Below are positions 1 through 8,442 of a stretch of 64,000 nucleotides of DNA, piece by piece (position 1 is the first letter of the stretch; each line of letters starts with the position of its first letter). The stretch covers positions 1 to 64,000 of the forward strand of contig JAWKPC010000006.1 of assembly GCA_041390865.1 (NCBI GenBank), read 5' to 3'. The position numbers and the translations under genes are program-made. A model generated the notes under the pieces. The model had not been told where the DNA came from. It did no database searches and saw nothing but the letters and a program-made list of their open reading frames with translations. Origin of the DNA: JAUIIK01 sp041390865 (GTDB taxonomy: Bacteria; Chloroflexota; Chloroflexia; Thermomicrobiales; CFX8).

Positions 1-2
1 GG

Positions 3-782
3 CTCGACACGATCAAGTTCATGCCCGACGGCGGAATGGGCGACCGGACAGCATTGATGTTCGAACCGTATCTCGATGAGCCGGACAACTACGGCCAGTT
101 CGTCGTCTCGGAAGACGAACTCTTCCGAAGAGTGCGGTGGGTCCATGACCGTGGCTGGTCGATCGACAGCCACACCTGCGGGGACCGGATGCAGGAGATC
201 GTCGTCCGGGCCTACGCCGACGCCCAGGACGCCAATCCGAACTCGAACATACGCCACCGCATCCACCACGGCTACTTCCCGACCGAGCGGACGCTCGAGA
301 TCATGCGGGAGCATCGATTCCCGGCCCTGGCGACGATCCCGTTTGTGACGAACCTCGGCGAGAGCTACGTCGCGAGCGTCGGCGAGGAGAGAGCCGCCCG
401 GACGATGCCGCTGCGCACCTACCTCGAAGCCGGCGTGCCGCTGGCGCTCGGCTCCGACTCGCCGGTGACGACCTACAACCCGTTCGTCGGGATCTACAGC
501 GCAACGACTCGCAAGACCGTCACCGGCCGCGAACTCGGGCCGGAGGAGCGGATCACCCGCGAGGAAGCCCTCCGGCTGTACACGGCAACCAGCGCCTGGG
601 TCACCTACGAGGACGACATAAAGGGCAAGATCGCTCCGGGGATGCTGGCCGACATCGCGGTGCTGAACCTTGATCTCTTCAGCGTCTGCGATGAGGATCT
701 GTTCAGTATCCGCAGCGCGCTGACCCTTGTCGGAGGGGAAATCGTCCACGACGCCCTCGGCAACACCGCGACCTGGCGCTAG
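3..782 (+). CDS. Amidohydrolase family protein (YtcJ-like), C-terminal part
   Basis: The reading frame is open from the window edge, so the N-terminus lies upstream; about 259 residues are visible. The segment matches the C-terminal half of metal-dependent amidohydrolase-3 enzymes: a His in 'DSHTCGD', a second His run 'RHRIHHGYF', a late metal-binding Asp in 'LGSDSPV', and the closing 'GKIAPGMLADIAVLNLD' typical of the composite beta domain. Family members hydrolyse C-N bonds of amides or cyclic ureas in the cytoplasm; the substrate cannot be told. The gene ends with TAG and is followed by a strong GC hairpin. The family call is firm; the specificity is open. Confidence 0.85.
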   Translation, partial: LDTIKFMPDGGMGDRTALMFEPYLDEPDNYGQFVVSEDELFRRVRWVHDRGWSIDSHTCGDRMQEIVVRAYADAQDANPNSNIRHRIHHGYFPTERTLEIMREHRFPALATIPFVTNLGESYVASVGEERAARTMPLRTYLEAGVPLALGSDSPVTTYNPFVGIYSATTRKTVTGRELGPEERITREEALRLYTATSAWVTYEDDIKGKIAPGMLADIAVLNLDLFSVCDEDLFSIRSALTLVGGEIVHDALGNTATWR

Positions 783-905
783 GGCGTGCAGTCCGGACAG
801 TGACGCGCGTTCGGGGTTAATCCAACCTGGACGCTGCTTCGTAGGAAGAGTGGAACAGGCGAGACTGCCGAAAACGTCTCCCATTCCTTCCCTTCCTTCT
901 GGGGA

Positions 906-941
906 CCCCGGCCCGTGGCATCCCAGCCTCATGGGCCGGGG
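906..941. terminator. GC-rich hairpin between convergent genes
   Basis: A perfect 9-bp inverted repeat (CCCCGGCCC at 906-914, GGGCCGGGG at 933-941) closes an 18-nt loop and is followed on the plus strand by TTT. It lies between the ends of the converging amidohydrolase and DDN-like genes, so it may serve both. A similar CCCCGGCC hairpin follows the HtrA gene near 62.6 kb. Confidence 0.6.
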
Positions 942-965
942 TTTCACCATCTCTCGCTACCTAGA

Positions 966-1475
966 TCAATCACCGGCGTCATCGGGCTCGACCAGCCGAA
1001 TCCGCAGCACGACGATCTGCGGCAGGACGGACCGGGCTCGGGCAAGGTCGATGCTTCCATCCGCATCGAAGCTCAACCCGTAGGCACGGGCATCCCGGGG
1101 ACGTTCTTTGAGGAAGTTGACGAAGATCGGCAGCGCCTCGTCCTCGTTGTCGACAACCTCGGCAAGACCGCGCACGTTGCGGCCTGCCAGCCGGAGCGAA
1201 ACCTTCGGAACGTCGAGGAGGTTTCGCCACCAGACCCGGAATCGCTTGGTGAGAAGGATGACCTCATTGCCGGATCGCAGGTAGGTGATCGGCGTCGTGT
1301 AGGTCTTTCCCGATTTCCTGCCCTTGAACGTAATCAACGCGATCGCGCTGCCGACCCACCGTTCGACGCCTGGCGTCTTGAGCAGCCGGGCCATCAGGGA
1401 GTTAGCCCACCCGGGCGGCGACCAGGTCGAAACTTGAGGTACATCGGCGACCGTTGCGGAGATCGTGTCAGCCAT
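966..1475 (-). CDS. Nitroreductase/deazaflavin (F420)-dependent DDN-like protein
   Basis: A 169-residue protein of the Ddn/FqrL split-beta-barrel family, whose members bind coenzyme F420 and reduce nitro compounds, quinones or other hydrophobic substrates. Typical features are 'ITFKGRKSGKTYTTPITYLRSGNEVILLTKRF' (written here in two halves: ITFKGRKSGKTYTT, then PITYLRSGNEVILLTKRF), followed by 'WWRNL' and a 'VRLxLAGR'-like strand. The start at 1475 is chosen because AAGGAGG lies 5 nt upstream; a longer frame to 1517 lacks an SD. It faces the flavodoxin gene divergently. Three LLM-type F420 enzymes elsewhere in the window fit an F420-using host. Substrate unknown. Confidence 0.82.
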   Translation of the reverse strand: MADTISATVADVPQVSTWSPPGWANSLMARLLKTPGVERWVGSAIALITFKGRKSGKTYTTPITYLRSGNEVILLTKRFRVWWRNLLDVPKVSLRLAGRNVRGLAEVVDNEDEALPIFVNFLKERPRDARAYGLSFDADGSIDLARARSVLPQIVVLRIRLVEPDDAGD

Positions 1476-1695
1476 AGCGCCCTCCTTGATCGTTGCCGTG
1501 CTGGAACCTGCCTTCAATCTAGCGGCAGGACCGTCAAACAGTCATCGAAGCGGTGGCGAGGACACTACAGTTCCGCAACAATCCGGACGATTGAGACGAG
1601 CCTGTAACTCCGTTTCACCGGCTGTTGTACCTCTGTCACCGGCTGTCCCGTAGGGTAAGGATGCGTATTTCTCATCGAAGATTGGAGGTACAGTC

Positions 1696-2235
1696 ATGCG
1701 CGCAGTCGTCGTTTACGAATCTGTCTGGACAAACACGGCGACGATCGCCAAGACCATCGCCCGTCGTCTGGAAAGCTTCGGTGATGTCGAACTGGTGTCG
1801 GTTCTCGAAACCGATGCGACGGCCGTAGAGGGCGCGGACCTCCTCGTCGTCGGCGGTCCGACACACATGCATGGCATGAGCCGGGAATCGTCCCGGCAGA
1901 CGGTCGCAGACCGGGAACTGGTCGCCGGCGCGTCCAAGGGACCGGGCGTCAGGGAGTGGCTCGACAATCTCCCCGAAGGCAACGGCACCTGGGCGACGGC
2001 GTTCGACACTCGTCTCGACAAGCCGCGCTGGCTTGTCGGCGCGGCGAGCGGTGGGATCTCCCGGAAGCTGCGGGGGCATGGCTATCGGATGGTGGTTCCG
2101 GCCGAGAGCTTCATCGTGACGGACGGCGAGGGGCCTCTCAAAGCGGGCGAAATCGAACGCGCAGATGCCTGGGCGGAGCAGATCGTCCGCCGGATGGAAG
2201 AGCGCAGCCCCGCTGTTGCGGCAACCGCCTCGTAG
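1696..2235 (+). CDS. Flavodoxin family protein
   Basis: A 179-residue flavodoxin-fold protein. The N-terminus 'MRAVVVYESVWTNTATIAKTI' (MRAVVVYESVWTNTATIAK) has the phosphate-binding loop after the first beta strand, with the usual T-x-T-G-N-T pattern relaxed to SVWTNTA. The later 'LLVVGGPTHMHGMS' is the second FMN-contact loop, and 'WATAFDTRL' belongs to the NADPH-FMN/flavodoxin variant common in actinobacteria and Chloroflexota. It probably carries electrons as an FMN protein in the cytosol. GGAGGT precedes the ATG. It is divergent from the F420 enzyme gene, which suggests but does not prove shared redox use. Confidence 0.85.
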   Translation: MRAVVVYESVWTNTATIAKTIARRLESFGDVELVSVLETDATAVEGADLLVVGGPTHMHGMSRESSRQTVADRELVAGASKGPGVREWLDNLPEGNGTWATAFDTRLDKPRWLVGAASGGISRKLRGHGYRMVVPAESFIVTDGEGPLKAGEIERADAWAEQIVRRMEERSPAVAATAS

Positions 2236-2300
2236 CCATCCTCAGGCCCCGGTCGAAGCTCGGTTTCGACCGGGGTGCGCGGTTCCGGGTAGCAGCCGCA

Positions 2301-2723
2301 CTACGAGCGCCCATCGATCTGGCGAAGAATCTCGATTCCATCCCATTCGCCGGCCCGCTCGACGATCAACCCGTCGACAACCCGCAACGTCTCGATACCG
2401 TAAAACGTGACGCACCGACCTGTCGGCGCGACGCCGAAGAACTCACCCCGATGCGTCCCATTCGCACTCCAGCGCACGGCGAGCTTCCCTGATCCGGTGT
2501 CGACGATGATGTCTTCGATCTGTGCGAAAAAGTCGGGAAAAGCCGCGTAGAGTTCCCTGATTCCGCGGACGTTGTCTTCGCCTGTGCCACGTTCGGCATA
2601 GGGGTTGCTGACGTCGACGAAGTCCGGCGCATACATCGCCAGCACAGCGTCCGCATTCCCGCGCTGCCAGCCACATTCGATCCAGCGTCTGGCGATGTCT
2701 TCGAGTTCTCCTCGTGATGGCAT
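2301..2723 (-). CDS. SnoaL/NTF2-like family protein
   Basis: A protein of about 140 residues with the cone-shaped NTF2-like fold signature: N-terminal helix 'DIARRWIECGWQRGNADAVL', then 'MYAPDFVDVS', the 'IRELYAAFPDF' helix and a sheet ending 'GEFFGVAPTGRCVTFYG'. Such SnoaL-like proteins act as ester cyclases, isomerases or ligand carriers; no substrate can be assigned. I prefer the ATG at 2723, preceded by GGAG, over a GTG at 2759 that lacks an SD. Its 5' end overlaps only shadow frames and it is divergent from the M20 peptidase gene. Confidence 0.75.
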   Translation of the reverse strand: MPSRGELEDIARRWIECGWQRGNADAVLAMYAPDFVDVSNPYAERGTGEDNVRGIRELYAAFPDFFAQIEDIIVDTGSGKLAVRWSANGTHRGEFFGVAPTGRCVTFYGIETLRVVDGLIVERAGEWDGIEILRQIDGRS

Positions 2724-2799
2724 CCTGCCGCTCCGATCCCCTGCACCATGCGGCTCCACTCTGCATCGCGCTATGATACGCGGCCTGAGAGGAGAACAT

Positions 2800-3963
2800 G
2801 TGTCAACTCAGATCGATGTCATCGAACTCACCCAACAGCTGGTGGCCTGCCCGAGTCACGCGGACGCCGGGGAAGAGGCTGCCGCGAAGGTTGCCCGGGA
2901 TGCCATGAACCAACTCGGATACGAGGATGTCCGAATCGACCAGCTCGGCAACGTGACCGGCGTCATCCCGGGAAAGGGAGACGGCTTTGTCGTCTTCGAC
3001 GGCCACCTGGACACCGTGGGAGTCGGCGACGCGGAAGCATGGATGACCCCGCCGTTCAAGGCCACGAAGATCGGCAACCGGCTGCACGGCCGTGGTGTTG
3101 CCGACATGAAAGGCGCGATCGCCGCGATGATCGTCGGCATTGCCCGACTTCGAGGCGAGCAACCGGCCTCGAACATCGTCGTCTCGGCCAGCATCGCCGA
3201 GGAGCTCGTCGAAGGGTATGCGCTCGGCTCTGTGCTCGACAGGTATCCGGCCAAGGCCGTCGTCATTGGCGAATCCACCGGACTCCGGATCGCCCGCGCC
3301 CAGCGCGGCAGGGCGGAGGTTCTGATCCAGACGAAGGGAATCCCGGCCCATTCCTCGACGCCGCACCTGGGCGTCAATGCCGTCAAGGCGATGGCAGCCG
3401 TGATAACCGGGCTTTCGGCGCTCGAACTGCCGGAGGATGCCCTGCTGGGGCCGGCCGTGCTCGAAGTCACCGACGTCATGTCCCACCCGTATCCCGGCCT
3501 CTCGGTCATCCCCGAGCGCTGTGACGCGACCTTCGACCGCCGCCTGCTCGTCGGCGAAACGGAAGAGGGCATCCTGGCCGAGATGGAAACAGCGCTGAAC
3601 CGGATCAAGGAAGGCTACCCGCAGCTTCAGGCTCAGGAATCAATCGCCGTCGACCGCTTCACCAGCTGGACCGGCGTCGAGGTCAACGCGCCGAATTTCG
3701 CTCCAGCGTGGCGGATGGACGACGATTCTGCAATTGTTCGCGCTGCCGGTGAAGCGCTCGAGTCAATCGGCATCGCCCCGGTCCTGAGCCACTACGCATT
3801 CTGCACCAACGGCAGCCAGTCCGCGGGTCGGCGCGGGATCCCGACGATCGGGTTCGGTCCCGGCGACGAAGCCCAGGCCCACACGATCGACGAATCCGTC
3901 GAGATCGAGCAGCTCGTCCGGGCCGCTGACGGCTACGAGGCGCTGGCCCGGCATCTGGCCTGA
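2800..3963 (+). CDS. M20 family metallopeptidase (YgeY/ArgE-like)
   Basis: A 387-residue cytosolic zinc hydrolase. Metal-binding and catalytic motifs are in order: 'VVFDGHLDTVGVGD' (His and Asp), 'GRGVADMKGAIAAM' (bridging Asp), 'ASIAEELVEG' (general-base Glu pair), and the C-terminal 'GFGPGDEAQAHTIDE' His. The 'IPTIGFGPGDE' ending and 'HLDTVGVGD' are most like YgeY-type or ArgE/DapE-like deacylases, which cleave acyl or carbamoyl amino acids. The GTG at 2800 is chosen because GAGGAG lies 8 nt upstream; the open frame extends further but lacks homology there. Exact substrate unknown. Confidence 0.88.
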   Translation: MSTQIDVIELTQQLVACPSHADAGEEAAAKVARDAMNQLGYEDVRIDQLGNVTGVIPGKGDGFVVFDGHLDTVGVGDAEAWMTPPFKATKIGNRLHGRGVADMKGAIAAMIVGIARLRGEQPASNIVVSASIAEELVEGYALGSVLDRYPAKAVVIGESTGLRIARAQRGRAEVLIQTKGIPAHSSTPHLGVNAVKAMAAVITGLSALELPEDALLGPAVLEVTDVMSHPYPGLSVIPERCDATFDRRLLVGETEEGILAEMETALNRIKEGYPQLQAQESIAVDRFTSWTGVEVNAPNFAPAWRMDDDSAIVRAAGEALESIGIAPVLSHYAFCTNGSQSAGRRGIPTIGFGPGDEAQAHTIDESVEIEQLVRAADGYEALARHLA

Positions 3964-4158
3964 GCGCTCAACTCGCTACCAGGAAATACAGCAAGCTTAT
4001 TCTGCTTGTTGACTGACGCTGTTCAGCCGCTATCTGAGCAGGGTTCCGCCTTGGTTCTTACTTGACAGCTCTTACTCACAGTCATAGCTTGTACTATACG
4101 AGCATCTGAAGGCAGCTAGCTTGCGGGCGCAACAGATGGCAATTAGGAAGGCGGGGAC

Positions 4159-5295
4159 ATGGCCCACCAAACATCTCCACACCCAGTCAGCGACGACCTG
4201 ATCGATGAACTTCCAACCGTTGGAGATGGTAGTGGCTTGTCTCCGGACGATCGCTATTACGCGGAGGAAGTGCAGTTCGCCCTGCGCAACCACGGCATGC
4301 CGCTGGAAGCATTACGCTATCCCATTACACCGGTTGGGATGCACTACCTGATTGTCCACTTCGACATTCCCATTGTGAACGAAAGCGACTGGCAACTCAC
4401 CGTGAACGGCCTCGTACAGAAGCCGCTACAGCTTTCCCTCTCCGATCTTCGCAACAGACCTGCGGTGACGCTCCCGGTCACATTAGAGTGTGCCGGGAAC
4501 GGCCGCGCGTTGATGAAACCGCGCTCTGTCTCGCAGCCCTGGCACTTCGAAGCGGTTGGCACATCAGAATGGACCGGAGTACCGCTCAGCGAGATTCTTG
4601 AAATGGCAGGGCTGAGCGATAACGCGGCCGAACTTGTCATCACCGGTCTGGACTGGGGTATTCAGGGAAACGAGGTGCAGCCGTATCAGCGAAGCCTTAC
4701 CATCGACGAGGCATGTCGCGAGAATGTGCTCATCGCGTACGAGATGAACGGGCAACCGCTTACGCCGCAACATGGATACCCGTTGCGGCTCGTCGTGCCT
4801 GACTGGTACGGCATGGCCAGCGTCAAATGGTTGGCGGCCATCGAGGCTGTGGCGGAGCCGTTTGAGGGCTACCAGATGACCGGCTCCTATCGCTATGCAA
4901 AGAGTCAGGATGATCCCGGCGATCCGGTGACGTTGATGCGGCCGCGAGCATTGATGGTTCCACCGGGGATACCGGAATTTGCCAGCAGATTGCGGGTGAT
5001 TGACGCCGGACCGGAAACACTGTCAGGGCGGGCCTGGACGGCTCGCGCGGAAATCACCCGAGTCGAAGTCAGCACGGATAATGCGAGAAGCTGGTCGGAT
5101 GCAGAATTGGAGCCTCCGCTGTCACAGGTCGCCTGGCGCGGATGGACATTCGATTGGGACGCTCCACCGGGACGGCATACGCTCTGCGTTCGCGCGTCCG
5201 ATTCCGAAGGTAACACTCAACCACTCGAGCAGGAGTGGAACTTCCAGGGCATGGGCAACAACATGATCCAGCGGGTTGACGTCCTGGTACGGTGA
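4159..5295 (+). CDS. Sulfite oxidase-like molybdopterin oxidoreductase
   Basis: A 378-residue protein with the sulfite-oxidase molybdopterin domain (about residues 50-240) and a Mo-cofactor dimerisation domain (about 255-375). 'TLECAGNGR' supplies the molybdenum-ligating Cys at residue 111, and 'VPDWYGMASVKWLAAIE' is the conserved cofactor-domain end. Unlike YedY-type enzymes there is no Tat signal, so it may be cytoplasmic or exported with a partner. No haem domain is present. SD AGGAAGGCGGGG precedes the ATG. A TTGACA at 4062-4067 could be a -35 box, but no good -10 follows at normal spacing. Base composition is less GC-rich than the neighbours, hinting at separate ancestry. Confidence 0.9.
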   Translation: MAHQTSPHPVSDDLIDELPTVGDGSGLSPDDRYYAEEVQFALRNHGMPLEALRYPITPVGMHYLIVHFDIPIVNESDWQLTVNGLVQKPLQLSLSDLRNRPAVTLPVTLECAGNGRALMKPRSVSQPWHFEAVGTSEWTGVPLSEILEMAGLSDNAAELVITGLDWGIQGNEVQPYQRSLTIDEACRENVLIAYEMNGQPLTPQHGYPLRLVVPDWYGMASVKWLAAIEAVAEPFEGYQMTGSYRYAKSQDDPGDPVTLMRPRALMVPPGIPEFASRLRVIDAGPETLSGRAWTARAEITRVEVSTDNARSWSDAELEPPLSQVAWRGWTFDWDAPPGRHTLCVRASDSEGNTQPLEQEWNFQGMGNNMIQRVDVLVR

Positions 5296-5410
5296 CGGAG
5301 ATGACTCCACCTGCAAAACCCTTGCATCGCGCTGAACCAGACGAGATCCCGGCTCGCCTCATTGGTCCTGTTGGATCATGACGTTTAGCACCGTACAACC
5401 ATAGAAACAA

Positions 5411-5441
5411 CTCGCATCAGCCTGTTCAATCCTGATGCGAG
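5411..5441 (+). terminator. Inverted repeat downstream of the molybdoenzyme gene
   Basis: A perfect 10-bp inverted repeat (CTCGCATCAG at 5411-5420, CTGATGCGAG at 5432-5441) with an 11-nt loop. It lies about 115 bp after the sulfite-oxidase-like gene and just before the transposase remnant. There is no U-run, so it may instead be the edge of the decayed insertion element. Confidence 0.4.
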
Positions 5442-5455
5442 CTGTATTTCAGGAT

Positions 5456-5752
5456 TTGGTGCGACTTTGGCGCCGCGTGACCATCACGGAGCCGCGCACC
5501 AGGCTTGATTGGGCCACGCAGATCCAGCAGTTGATCGAGGTCGAATATCCCGCAGCTGAGCACATTGTGCTGCGCCCAGAGGGCGCCCCTCAGTGACTGC
5601 AAGGTCGCGTGCCGGACCGGACGGCCCTGGAAGCCGAGCTTGCGCTCTGGCTGGTCGCGCGCAATGCGAAGGGCGCACCGATCGCCCGGCGCTTCAACAC
5701 TGCCGATGCGCGTATCAAGCGGCACCGACTCTATCCATCATTTCAAGCGTAA
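5456..5752 (+). pseudogene. IS630-family transposase remnant
   Basis: One frame reads 'WRRVTITEPRTRLDWATQIQ' then 'QLIEVEYPAAEHIVL', the conserved block of IS630-type DDE transposases just before the second Asp. After a TGA at 5594-5596 the same frame resumes with 'RVPDRTALEAELALWLVARN' and 'FNTADARIKRHRLYPSFQA', the extreme C-terminus of the same family. Roughly 70 residues between the two blocks, including the 'DNLNTH' catalytic segment, are missing, so the gene is dead by an internal in-frame deletion plus a stop. The N-terminal half is absent. Confidence 0.75.
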
Positions 5753-5867
5753 CGGTCTATAAGAATGGTCGCCTCGAACCGGCGCCTCGTGATTATGAGA
5801 GGCCCTCACCTCCTGGTCCCGCAGTACAATCCGACCGCCAGACCAAATGATCCGTGAAGCAGGGGCG

Positions 5868-6539
5868 ATGAAGACGACCGATCCGCAAGACGAACAATTC
5901 GACCTCTACGACGCGTCGGGCAACCCGCTCGGGAGGTCAAAGCCCCGCGGCGAGGTCCATCGCGACGGAGACTGGCACCGCTCATTGCACCTCTGGGTCT
6001 GGAGTGGCGACCGCGACAGGGCCGAGGTCATCTTCCAACGACGGTCAATGACGAAAGACACATGGGCCGGGTCGCTCGATGTATCGGTCGGAGGTCACTT
6101 CCGCAGCGGTGAGACGTTGGATGAAACGTTGCGCGAGGCTGAAGAAGAGATCGGCCTGAGCGTCACCGCCGCCGACGTCGTGCGTTTGGGACGCCGCTTC
6201 AATACCTGGCGGGCTGAGACCTTCTACGACTCCGAGATCAACGAGGTCTATGGCCTGCGCAGCGACCAGTCGCTCGCAGACTTCCGCCAGCACCCGGAGG
6301 AGATCGACGAGCTGGTGCGAATCAACGTGAATGCGGCGCTGGCGCTCTTTCTCGGACAGGTTGATTCCGTCGAAGCGACGTCGATGCCCCGTGGAGCCGG
6401 ATCGACGCAGACGGTTCAGCTCGTGCTGTCCGATTTCGTCGATATGAGCGACGACTATGCCGTGCAGACACTCCATGCCATCCGGCAGCTTGCGGACAGC
6501 GAGACACCGGAACCCTTCCTGATCCGGCCATCCGGATAA
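5868..6539 (+). CDS. NUDIX hydrolase domain protein
   Basis: A 223-residue protein with a complete Nudix box, G-H-F-x3-E-T-L-x4-REAEEEIGL, giving the Mg2+-binding REAEEE core. The preceding 'EVHRDGDWHRSLHLWVW' and 'KDTWAGSLDVSVGGH' resemble isopentenyl-diphosphate isomerase-like and YfcD-type Nudix proteins, which hydrolyse nucleoside-diphosphate derivatives. A C-terminal extension of about 80 residues is not recognised. The start at 5868 is preceded by AGGGG; an upstream ATG at 5847 has no SD. It is followed co-directionally by the HAD phosphatase gene. Substrate uncertain. Confidence 0.85.
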   Translation: MKTTDPQDEQFDLYDASGNPLGRSKPRGEVHRDGDWHRSLHLWVWSGDRDRAEVIFQRRSMTKDTWAGSLDVSVGGHFRSGETLDETLREAEEEIGLSVTAADVVRLGRRFNTWRAETFYDSEINEVYGLRSDQSLADFRQHPEEIDELVRINVNAALALFLGQVDSVEATSMPRGAGSTQTVQLVLSDFVDMSDDYAVQTLHAIRQLADSETPEPFLIRPSG

Positions 6540-6620
6540 CCTCGCGATTACCCCGGTATCAAGTCTCGGTAACGCCCGGGATGTATCCTCTCTGCTCTGG
6601 AGATATGGAGGAACACCAGC

Positions 6621-7553
6621 GTGATAACCGCAAAGACAACGAATGACGGATCCAGCACCGATACGTCTGACCACAAGCCCAAAGGCATCCTCGCGCTCGA
6701 CATCGACGGGACGCTCACCGGTCCGGACGGCGAGATCGGGGAACGTACCCGGCAGGCCGTCCACGAAGCCGGGGAATCCGGATGGACCGTGACGATCGCA
6801 ACCGGTCGATCGTGGGCCGGCACGAAGCCGGTCGCCGATCATCTCAACCTCCGGCTGCCAATCGTGACCTACAATGGGGCGCTCGTGCGCGACTCGGAGA
6901 CTGCTGAGATTCTGCACTACATCCCGCTCGCATCGAAGATCGTCGGGACGGTTGTCCCGGCGCTCGTCGATCACGGTCTTCAGCCGATGGTGATCGAGGA
7001 CATCCAGCAAGGGGAGCGCACCTTCACCGGCCCATCCGAGCACGATGGCGAGCCGACCAGCCGGTGGCTGAAATACGCGCAGCGCAATTTTCGAACCACC
7101 GTCCAACGCATCCCCTACGAGCAACTGGCTCATGTCGGGCACGCCGTTCGCATCCTGGTCTTTGACGACGCAGAGCGCTTGCGCGGCATCGAGGCGATCG
7201 GAGCGGGCCGCGAGGCGGAATTCCGGATGCTCTACCACGAGGGAGATGAGGAGCATCCCGGCTGGGTCGAATTCCTCCATCCGAGCAGCACCAAGGCCTA
7301 CGCCCTGGATTGGCTCGCCGGTGAGTATGGCCTGTCGATGGCGGATGTCGTCGCCGTCGGAGACGGCATCAACGACATCGAGATGCTGGCCGAGGCCGGT
7401 TTCGGCGTCGCGATGGGCAACGCCTCCGAGCAGGTCCAGGCTGAGGCCGAGGTGACGATCGGCCACCACATGGACGAGGGGTTGGCGAGCTTCATCGAAG
7501 ATTACCTGCTGCACGCCGGCAGCGTCGGGGAATTGACGCGTCTGGCGAGCTGA
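6621..7553 (+). CDS. Cof-type HAD-IIB hydrolase
   Basis: A 310-residue cytosolic phosphatase of the Cof/YbiV branch of the haloacid dehalogenase superfamily. Motif I is 'ILALDIDGTLTG' (nucleophile Asp and second Asp), motif II is 'TIATGRSW', a Lys lies in the 'SSTKAYALDWLAGEYG' stretch, and motif IV is 'VVAVGDGINDIEMLAEAG'. The large type IIB cap lies between residues of about 100 and 220. Such enzymes dephosphorylate sugar phosphates, FMN or pyridoxal phosphate. GTG start with GGAGG about 9 nt upstream. It sits 81 bp after the Nudix gene, so both may be cotranscribed as a small housekeeping pair. Confidence 0.9.
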   Translation: MITAKTTNDGSSTDTSDHKPKGILALDIDGTLTGPDGEIGERTRQAVHEAGESGWTVTIATGRSWAGTKPVADHLNLRLPIVTYNGALVRDSETAEILHYIPLASKIVGTVVPALVDHGLQPMVIEDIQQGERTFTGPSEHDGEPTSRWLKYAQRNFRTTVQRIPYEQLAHVGHAVRILVFDDAERLRGIEAIGAGREAEFRMLYHEGDEEHPGWVEFLHPSSTKAYALDWLAGEYGLSMADVVAVGDGINDIEMLAEAGFGVAMGNASEQVQAEAEVTIGHHMDEGLASFIEDYLLHAGSVGELTRLAS

Positions 7554-7698
7554 ACGGGGTCCCTAAACGCATCAGGATCCACTCCTGTAGAACGTGGATC
7601 ACTGTCGTTTCAGTGCAGATTCATCTAGGATGAAACCTGTGCGCTCTCCGTCATGAAGAGGACACTGCACACGAGCTTGAATATGGTCTGGTACGAGC

Positions 7699-8442
7699 AT
7701 GGCGCCTACGATCGACGCAAGACAGCAGACTGACCTCCCGGCTCTGAAGTTCATCAATGTCAACAAGATATACGGAACCGGCGAACTGGCGATTCACGCG
7801 CTCAGTGCGATCAATCTCGAGATTCAGCAGGGCGAGTTCGTCGTGATGCTGGGGCCGAGCGGATCAGGCAAGACGACGCTCCTCAATATCGCCGGAGGGA
7901 TCGAGTCGCCAACCGACGGCCGGATAGTTCTTGAGGGTCGCGACATCAGCCGACTCGACCGACAAGCCCTGACGGCCGTCCGGCGGGATCATATCGGATT
8001 TATCTTCCAGTTCTTCAATCTCCTACCGACATTGACGGCACTGGAGAACGTCCAACTCATCGCGAGCCTGCGTCCCGATATTTCTGACTCCCGCAGCGTT
8101 GCAGTCCTGAAAGAGATTGGCCTGCAGGATCGGCTGGAGCACTTCCCCGGAGCGCTTTCCGGAGGCGAGCAACAGCGAGTGGCTATCGCGCGTGCACTGG
8201 TCAAGGATCCAGAACTTATTCTTTGCGACGAGCCGACCGGGGCACTGGACCTCGATACAGGTCTCCAGGTGCTAGGTATGCTCCGGAAGATTAATCGAGA
8301 TCGAAACTGCACGATCCTGCTTGTGACACACAATTCAGCGATTGCGAAAATGGCTGACAGGGTCATCAGGCTCCGTTCGGGCAGGATCGATGACGACAGC
8401 ACCAACCTGTCTCCACTCAAGCCCGATCAGATTCGATGGTAG
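7699..8442 (+). CDS. ABC transporter ATP-binding protein (MacB/LolD type)
   Basis: A 247-residue ATPase subunit. Walker A is 'GPSGSGKTTLLN', the Q-loop lies in 'FIFQFFNLLPTLTALENV', the ABC signature is 'LSGGEQQRVAIARAL', Walker B is 'LILCDEPTGALD', and the switch His is in 'LLVTHNS'. 'FFNLLPTLTALENV' and 'DEPTGALDLDTG' are typical of the MacB/LolD/FtsE clade, which works with FtsX-like permeases. The stop overlaps the start of the permease gene by 7 bp, so the two are translationally coupled and form one mechanotransmission-type ABC system. Confidence 0.95.
   Translation: MAPTIDARQQTDLPALKFINVNKIYGTGELAIHALSAINLEIQQGEFVVMLGPSGSGKTTLLNIAGGIESPTDGRIVLEGRDISRLDRQALTAVRRDHIGFIFQFFNLLPTLTALENVQLIASLRPDISDSRSVAVLKEIGLQDRLEHFPGALSGGEQQRVAIARALVKDPELILCDEPTGALDLDTGLQVLGMLRKINRDRNCTILLVTHNSAIAKMADRVIRLRSGRIDDDSTNLSPLKPDQIRW

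Noticed and set aside
5761..5830. tRNA-Met-like stretch on the minus strand (CTCATAA loop and GGTTCGA)
   Set aside because: The anticodon and T-loop words are there, but the stems do not pair and no D-arm or acceptor stem is found; at most a decayed fragment. tRNAscan-SE on this interval would decide.
6045..7514. 489-residue minus-strand reading frame across the Nudix and HAD genes
   Set aside because: It is a GC-driven shadow: both plus-strand genes have full family motifs and SDs, and the antisense product has none.
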